Assembly (NCBI RefSeq): GCF_002234575.2
Contig: NZ_CP022464.2
Span: 6,200,001 to 6,264,000, forward strand
Direction of reading: 5' to 3'
Source of the DNA: Enterocloster bolteae
GTDB taxonomy: Bacteria > Bacillota > Clostridia > Lachnospirales > Lachnospiraceae
Length of the DNA: 64,000 nt
The notes below the pieces were generated by a model. It did no database searches, was not told the origin of the DNA, and was given only the letters and a program-made list of their open reading frames with translations. The stretch's first letter is position 1. Every line of letters starts with the position of its first letter. Positions 59,127 to 64,000 of this stretch are shown one piece after another. Position numbers and translations under genes: made by a program.

Positions 59127-59888
59127 TCATCCGAAACGGCCTGTTATATAGTCTTCTGTCCTCTTATCCTTCGGCATGGTGAAAAGTTCGTCCGTAGTCG
59201 CATACTCCACTACCTCTCCCACCAGGAAAAATGCAGTGTGGTCCGCTATACGCGTGGCCTGCTGCATGTTATGGGTCACAATGGCCACTGTATATTTACT
59301 CTTTAGATCATCCATCAGATCCTCAATCTTCAGAGTGGATATGGGGTCCAGGGCAGACGTGGGTTCATCCATGAGAAGGACTTCCGGCTCCACGGCCAGG
59401 GCCCTGGCGATACAAAGGCGCTGCTGCTGTCCGCCGGACAGTCCCAGGGCTGATTTCTTCAGCCGGTCAGAGACCTCATCCCACAGAGCCGCTCCCTTAA
59501 GGCTGTTCTCCACAATCTCATCCAGCTGGGCCTTATTCTTAATGCCATGGATTCTCGGCCCATAGGCAATGTTGTCATAGATACTCATGGGAAAGGGGTT
59601 GGGCTGCTGGAATACCATGCCTATTTTCTTTCTCAGCAGGGTGGTATCCACCTGGGAATCGTAAATATCCTCATCATCCAGGAGAACGGTTCCATCTATC
59701 TTAATGCCCGGCACCAGGTCATTCATGCGGTTCAGTGTCTTCAGGTAAGTGGACTTGCCGCAGCCTGACGGCCCTATGAAGGCAGTAATCTTATGTTCAT
59801 ACAAATCAAGGTTTATATTTTTAAGGGCATGATTCTCCCCGTAGTACAGGTTCAGGTTCCGGGTTGAAATCTTTGTTTTGCTTTCCAC
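59127..59888 (-). CDS. pstB: Phosphate ABC transporter ATP-binding protein
   Basis: A 253-residue ATPase. Walker A GPSGCGKSTYLKTLNRMNDL, signature LSGGQQQRLCIARALA and Walker B LLMDEPTSALDP are intact, and GMVFQQPNPFPMSIYDNIAYG is the PstB-specific Q-loop region. It starts at GTG with AAGGAGAG upstream. It powers phosphate import through PstCA. Confidence 0.96.
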   Translation of the reverse strand: MESKTKISTRNLNLYYGENHALKNINLDLYEHKITAFIGPSGCGKSTYLKTLNRMNDLVPGIKIDGTVLLDDEDIYDSQVDTTLLRKKIGMVFQQPNPFPMSIYDNIAYGPRIHGIKNKAQLDEIVENSLKGAALWDEVSDRLKKSALGLSGGQQQRLCIARALAVEPEVLLMDEPTSALDPISTLKIEDLMDDLKSKYTVAIVTHNMQQATRIADHTAFFLVGEVVEYATTDELFTMPKDKRTEDYITGRFG

Positions 59889-59928
59889 GCTTTCTCTCCT
59901 TTGCTAATTAAAATGGTCCGCCCCATCC

Positions 59929-60834
59929 CTATGCCCCGGCTTCCACATTGAACCGGTGGGACATGTATTTTGCCAGACCGTTGATTCCCAGCACAATCAC
60001 CAGAAGGACCACGGCCACACCAAAGGCCTCATTATATTTTGCTTTCTGCATAAACAGATAGAGCTGTATGGTGAGGGTTCCTCCTGATTCAAATATTTTG
60101 GAAAACAGATTCTTTGGAAGGTAATAACCGCTTCCCGCCGTAAACAGCAGGGCTGCCGACTCTCCCACAATTCTTCCGATAGCCAGGATTATGCCTGTGA
60201 GAATTCCCGGCATGGCGCTTGGAAGCAGGATAGTCCGTATCATGTACCACTTTGTAGCTCCGATTCCAAGGGCGCCATGGCGGTAGCTGTCCGGCACAGT
60301 CTTAAGCGCCTCCTGGGTGGTCCTGGTTATAAGGGGCAGAATCATAATGGTCAGGGTCAGGGCTCCTGTAAGGATAGAATATCCCAGTCCCAAAGCATTT
60401 CCAAAAAACACCATTCCAAACAAGCCGAATATAATGGACGGAATACCGGACAGGGTTTCTGTGGTAAACTCAATCAGCCGCACCACTTTTCCCGGCTTTG
60501 CGTATTCGTTCAGGTATACGGCGGATCCAATGCCCAGGGGCGTGGCGATGAGCAGGGTAATGATTACAATGTACAGTGTGTTTATAATATTTCCCAGGAT
60601 TCCAAAGGTTCCCTTTGTGGCGCTGGAGGCAGTACTCAAAAATGCCCACGTCACATGCGGGATTCCACGCACGAACACATACCCCATGATGCCTGCCAGA
60701 AGAAGGATGGAGAAACCCGCGCAGGTATATATGATGACCGTAAGAAACACATCCAGGCCGCGCACGCGCCTGCCGTATATACTGTCCTGCACAACGGAGT
60801 CCTTATGAACCCGGACCGCAATATCATTTGTCAT
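59929..60834 (-). CDS. pstA: Phosphate ABC transporter permease
   Basis: A 301-residue permease with six membrane segments. EYAKPGKVVRLIEFTTETLSGIPSIIFGLFG is the conserved PstA loop and ALGIGATKWYMIRTILLPSAMPGILTG the EAA loop. It overlaps pstC by 11 bases. It forms the phosphate channel with PstC. Confidence 0.95.
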   Translation of the reverse strand: MTNDIAVRVHKDSVVQDSIYGRRVRGLDVFLTVIIYTCAGFSILLLAGIMGYVFVRGIPHVTWAFLSTASSATKGTFGILGNIINTLYIVIITLLIATPLGIGSAVYLNEYAKPGKVVRLIEFTTETLSGIPSIIFGLFGMVFFGNALGLGYSILTGALTLTIMILPLITRTTQEALKTVPDSYRHGALGIGATKWYMIRTILLPSAMPGILTGIILAIGRIVGESAALLFTAGSGYYLPKNLFSKIFESGGTLTIQLYLFMQKAKYNEAFGVAVVLLVIVLGINGLAKYMSHRFNVEAGA

Positions 60835-61762
60835 TCCTGTTTCCCCCTCTCTTTAAAATCCTGGTCAGGCTTATGTTGATAATCATAATGAATGCAAACA
60901 GTACCAGGCCGATGGTGAAAAGCACCTGTCTGTGAAGTCCCGAGGCATACCCCATCTCCGATACAATGGCTGTAGTGAGGAAACGTACAGAGCTAAAGGG
61001 AAGGGGCAGGTTTACGGAGCTTCCCGACACAAGGCTGATGGCCATGGCTTCACCGATTGCCCTGCCTGTACCCAGCACAACGGCTGTTATGATACCAGAT
61101 TTGGCCGCAGGCACAATTACCTGGAATATGGTCTGTATCTTTGTGGCGCCCAGAGCCAGGGACGCGCTCTTTAGATGGGCCGGCACAGACCTGAGGGCAG
61201 ATTCGCTGATGTTTATGACCGTGGGAAGAATCATCAGGGCCAATACCAGCACAGCTGATATCAGATTGGCTCCGCCGGTAAACTGATGTGTTTCAGACCC
61301 TTTAAACAGTATCAGTTCCATTTTGTACATCAGGGGGTTAAGAATCAGGATTCCCAGCAGGCCGTATATGACAGAGGGGATTCCAGCCAGAAGCTCTACC
61401 GCCGGACGGACCATGTCGCTCAGCCGTTTGGGGGCTACCTCCGCCAGGAATATGGCCGTCATGACGCCGATAGGAACTCCAATCAGAATTGCCAGAAAGG
61501 TTCCCACGATGGAGGTCAGTATGACAAACAGTATACCGAAGCTGGGGGATGCGGCTGCGGGCTGCCACACGGTCCCAAACAAAATTTCCAGCAGCCCCAC
61601 TTTAAACAGCGCAGGCGTACCGCTGATAAGCATATACAGTGTGATGGAGGCAACAGCCAATACGGCGAAAAAGCCGCAGGCAGTAAAGATGCCCTGTGCA
61701 GCTTTTTCGACGGTGGACTTGCTGCCATGACAGGATCGTATGGAAAATGTCTCCGCTCTCAT
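60824..61762 (-). CDS. pstC: Phosphate ABC transporter permease
   Basis: A 312-residue permease. AIFLAEVAPKRLSDMVRPAVELLAGIPSVIYGLLG is the PstC-type loop and ASLALGATKIQTIFQVIVPAAKSGIITA the EAA loop. An N-terminal cytoplasmic stretch of about 20 residues precedes the first helix. AAAGGAG lies 9 bases before the ATG. It lies 27 bases after pstS. Confidence 0.95.
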   Translation of the reverse strand: MRAETFSIRSCHGSKSTVEKAAQGIFTACGFFAVLAVASITLYMLISGTPALFKVGLLEILFGTVWQPAAASPSFGILFVILTSIVGTFLAILIGVPIGVMTAIFLAEVAPKRLSDMVRPAVELLAGIPSVIYGLLGILILNPLMYKMELILFKGSETHQFTGGANLISAVLVLALMILPTVINISESALRSVPAHLKSASLALGATKIQTIFQVIVPAAKSGIITAVVLGTGRAIGEAMAISLVSGSSVNLPLPFSSVRFLTTAIVSEMGYASGLHRQVLFTIGLVLFAFIMIINISLTRILKRGGNRNDK

Positions 61763-61789
61763 GCAGGAAGTCTCCTTTCTCTATTCCGA

Positions 61790-62746
61790 TTATTTGTCAA
61801 CTGCAATCAGTCCCACGGACTTCACTATCTCTGCGCCTTCTTCTGAGTAGATATAATCGAAGAGGGCTTTTACAAGGTCATTCTGCTCGCTTATTTCTCC
61901 CTTGGTAGCCATTACAAACGGACGGCTTAAGAAGTAGGAGCCTGCCTTGATGTTTTCCTCTGTAGGCTCAGCGCCTTCCAGCTTCACAGCCTTTACTGTG
62001 TCGTCCAGTACATCCAGTGAAACATAGCCAATGGCGCCTGGTGTGGAGGCCACCTTTGCCATCACTGCGCCGGTGCTGTCCAGCTCATTGCTGTATTTGC
62101 ACACGTCCTCCAGCTCTAACAGCTCCTCGAAGGCGCTTCTGGTACCGGAACCGGATTCACGTCCAACCACTACGATGGGAGCGTCATTTCCGCCTGCATC
62201 CTTCCAGTTGGTGATTTTTCCTTCATAAATATCGGACAGCTGCTGTTTGGTCAGGTCCTCCACCGTATTGGCGGCATCAACCACCACTGCGATTCCGTCA
62301 ATGGCAACAATGTTTTCCGCCACGCCGTCAGCCTTCTCCTCATCCTTTAAATTCCTGGAAGAATTGCCGATATCAGCTGTCCCGTTGCTGACAGCCTCCA
62401 CTCCTGCGCCGGATCCAACGAATTCAGCGGTCACCGTCACACCTGGGTGCTTCTCCATAAAGGACTCGCTGAGCGCATTGGCAAACTTCTCCATGGAAGT
62501 GGATCCCACCATACTGATGGTGCCGCTCAAATCAGCGGACGGGGCATTCTCTGCCTTTGCTGCTTCTGTGTCTTTTGTGTCTCCTGACGCAGCAGAAGAC
62601 CCTGCATCTGTCCCTGCCTCGGTCGCCGGGGCGGCTGTCCCTGCTGCGGTTGTCTCCGGGGCGCTGCTGCCGCAGCCCGCCAGGATACCCATGGCCAGAA
62701 CCGCTGTGCCTAACAGTACCGTTAATTTCTTTCCATTCATTCTCAT
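61790..62746 (-). CDS. pstS: Phosphate-binding lipoprotein
   Basis: A 318-residue lipoprotein. The signal peptide ends at the lipobox ILAGC, followed by a long Ala/Thr/Glu-rich linker. The phosphate-binding domain begins LSGTISMVGSTSMEKFANALSESFMEKHP and contains VGRESGSGTRSAFEELL, typical of PstS. AGGAGG lies 9 bases before the ATG. It is the first gene of the operon; a Pho-box-like element is upstream. Confidence 0.95.
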   Translation of the reverse strand: MRMNGKKLTVLLGTAVLAMGILAGCGSSAPETTAAGTAAPATEAGTDAGSSAASGDTKDTEAAKAENAPSADLSGTISMVGSTSMEKFANALSESFMEKHPGVTVTAEFVGSGAGVEAVSNGTADIGNSSRNLKDEEKADGVAENIVAIDGIAVVVDAANTVEDLTKQQLSDIYEGKITNWKDAGGNDAPIVVVGRESGSGTRSAFEELLELEDVCKYSNELDSTGAVMAKVASTPGAIGYVSLDVLDDTVKAVKLEGAEPTEENIKAGSYFLSRPFVMATKGEISEQNDLVKALFDYIYSEEGAEIVKSVGLIAVDK

Positions 62747-62860
62747 AATACGTTTCCTCCTGAATCATATCGTTTATTATCATGTTTTTTGTTATCTTTT
62801 CTACAGTTTGGAGTATACATAAAATTTACATCCGGAGAAATCATAATATGGTATAGTTTA

Positions 62861-62878
62861 TGTAAAATGTGTGTAAAA
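62861..62878 (-). promoter_or_regulatory. Pho-box-like direct repeat upstream of pstS
   Basis: On the minus strand TTTTACA occurs twice with 11-base spacing (62872-62878 and 62861-62867). This is the spacing of PhoP/PhoB half-sites. A TATTAT -10 candidate lies about 15 bases downstream. Confidence 0.6.
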
Positions 62879-62922
62879 CCGCAGCCCATGCCCGGCGCCC
62901 CCAGAACCGGGCGCACCATACG

Positions 62923-62957
62923 AAAAAGGTGTCCGCCGCCATGGCAGACACCTTTTT
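62923..62957. terminator. Bidirectional terminator between the kinase gene and pstS promoter
   Basis: AAAAAGGTGTC pairs with GACACCTTTTT around a GC-rich top. On the minus strand it ends the NahK-like transcript. Confidence 0.8.
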
Positions 62958-62988
62958 GTCTCTGTTTTATTCCTGTTTTATTCCTGTT

Positions 62989-64000
62989 TCAGCCCTTACA
63001 GACAGCCTCCACTATACGTTCCATCTCTCCCCATTTCTTTTCCATATCTTCCACCAGCCCGAACTGGGTACGGCAGCGATCCAGATTATGCTTCTCCCTG
63101 GCAATCTTAAAATAAGTGTCGCCGGACAAATAGTCCGTTAGGAACCGGATTCCGCATTCCAGGGTCATGAGCCTGGCTCCCTGAGGAAGCATCTTAACCT
63201 CTGCTTCGGTAAGGCTTCCCGCGCATCCCTCCAGAAATCCTCTGGTATAGATTTCAAAGAGAGGAACGGACAGGGATACTTTGGTTAAATCCGTTTCATC
63301 CTCCTCTGCGGTATTGGCGCCAAAGCGGATGGAATCTCCGAAATCAAAGATGGAAAGACCCGGCATTACCGTATCCAGGTCAATGATGCAGATGGCCTGG
63401 CCGGTCTTGTCATCAATCATAATGTTATTTAATTTGGTATCATTATGTGTCACTCTCAGGGGAAGCTCCCCCTTGGCCAGCATATCCATGGCCAGGCCCA
63501 TATCCTGCTCCCTGTCCATGACAAACTGAATCTCGTTCTGAACCTCTGACACCCGGCCGCAGATATCCTCCTCCACTGCCTTCCTGAAAGCCCGGAAGCG
63601 TCCCGGAGTGTCATGAAAACCAGGGATGGTCTCTGCCAGCTCTCTGGCCGGATAGTGGGCTAACAGTCTCTGGAAATGCCCGAAGGCCTTCCCGCTCTGG
63701 TAAAAGTCCTCCGGCTTCTCCACCAGGTTATAGCAGGTGGCTCCCTCAATGAACAGGTACATCCTCCAGTAATTTCCCCGGCTGTCCACATAGTAAGGGG
63801 CTCCCTCCCTGGTCCTGATAAGATTCAGGGTCTCCCGGTCCGGGTCTCCGTTATTTTTAATGACCTCCTGCCTCAGGAAGGTGGTGACCCCCTCAATATT
63901 CCGCATAAGAGATACCGGATCCTGAAAGATATCCGTATTCATCCTCTGAAGAATATAAGGATGTTTCTCACATATGAGACGGAAGGTATCATTGATGTGG
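62989..64000 (-). CDS. N-acetylhexosamine 1-kinase-like phosphotransferase (5' end outside window)
   Basis: At least 336 residues are visible. The frame continues upstream of the first ATG (63942) with HINDTFRLICEKHPYILQR, so that ATG is internal and the true start lies beyond the right edge. HINDT followed by YILQRMNTDIFQDP is characteristic of NahK-type kinases, which phosphorylate N-acetylgalactosamine or N-acetylglucosamine at C1. The aminoglycoside-phosphotransferase fold shows VTHNDTKLNNIMID (catalytic loop) and IIDLDTVMPG (metal-binding Asp). In gut bacteria it serves host-glycan salvage. A choline-kinase-like substrate is a less likely alternative. Confidence 0.82.
   Translation of the reverse strand, partial: HINDTFRLICEKHPYILQRMNTDIFQDPVSLMRNIEGVTTFLRQEVIKNNGDPDRETLNLIRTREGAPYYVDSRGNYWRMYLFIEGATCYNLVEKPEDFYQSGKAFGHFQRLLAHYPARELAETIPGFHDTPGRFRAFRKAVEEDICGRVSEVQNEIQFVMDREQDMGLAMDMLAKGELPLRVTHNDTKLNNIMIDDKTGQAICIIDLDTVMPGLSIFDFGDSIRFGANTAEEDETDLTKVSLSVPLFEIYTRGFLEGCAGSLTEAEVKMLPQGARLMTLECGIRFLTDYLSGDTYFKIAREKHNLDRCRTQFGLVEDMEKKWGEMERIVEAVCKG

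Noticed and set aside
63940..63942. ATG at 63942 as the start of the NahK-like gene
   Set aside because: Conserved HINDT and YILQR residues continue in frame upstream, so the gene is cut by the window edge.

Overview
The window looks like a chromosomal segment of a gut Firmicute of the Lachnospiraceae, probably in or near the Enterocloster / Clostridium clostridioforme-bolteae group. This is inferred from family content: three reverse rubrerythrins with a PerR-type regulator, HemZ, a Rel-type ppGpp enzyme, a PotABCD operon behind an XRE-cupin regulator, an RbsABC-type importer and a PstSCAB-PhoU operon. Strong AGGAGG-type ribosome binding sites and roughly balanced GC agree with it. No tRNA, rRNA or CRISPR array was seen.

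Layout, left to right. 1-1.8 kb (minus): a GDPD-type membrane protein cut by the edge, a small alarmone synthetase and an S1-domain protein. 2-3.8 kb (plus): a PHP-domain hydrolase and a LysR regulator. 3.9-13.9 kb (plus): an oxidative-stress block (PerR-like regulator, three near-identical reverse rubrerythrins, one classical rubrerythrin). A five-gene Dlt-like operon (5257-11020) sits inside this block: adenylation enzyme, PLP-dependent decarboxylase, acyl carrier protein, MBOAT acyltransferase and SGNH/DltD-like protein. 14-16.9 kb (minus): rpiB, aroC and a beta-propeller lactonase-like gene. 17.1-21.6 kb (plus): XRE-cupin regulator and potABCD. 21.7-23.1 kb: an orphan FeoB-associated Cys-rich protein divergent from a DtxR-type regulator and a nitroreductase. 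23.2-25.9 kb (minus): ArsR regulator, stand-alone HMA domain and metal P-type ATPase. 26-35 kb (minus): aspS, hisS, a URO-D-family protein, hemZ, a metallo-beta-lactamase-fold hydrolase and Rel. 35-38.5 kb (minus): an extracellular binding lipoprotein followed by a membrane diguanylate cyclase.

38.7-49.7 kb is mainly a pectin/rhamnogalacturonan utilisation locus: a sugar ABC importer, GH28 and LacI regulator on the minus strand, divergent from a GH88/GH105 unsaturated glucuronyl hydrolase, an esterase, a DeoR regulator and a transaldolase-family enzyme. The apt gene is overlapped by the lacI stop codon. 49.9-56.3 kb (minus) is a ribose-type importer operon with a sugar-phosphate isomerase-like enzyme, ribokinase and a DeoR regulator. 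56.6-58.3 kb is an IS1182-like element between two identical 48-bp perfect hairpins. 58.4-62.9 kb (minus) is pstSCAB-phoU, and the right edge holds most of an N-acetylhexosamine-kinase-like gene.

The most unusual system is the Dlt-like operon carrying a PLP decarboxylase. In butirosin biosynthesis BtrK decarboxylates an aminoacyl group on a carrier protein, so by analogy this cassette may load an amino acid on the carrier, decarboxylate it and have the MBOAT/SGNH pair pass the aminoacyl group to an envelope polymer. This is inference. The operon lies between direct copies of the reverse rubrerythrin gene, so recombination could delete it. All coordinates and motif calls come from reading the sequence; no database search was run.
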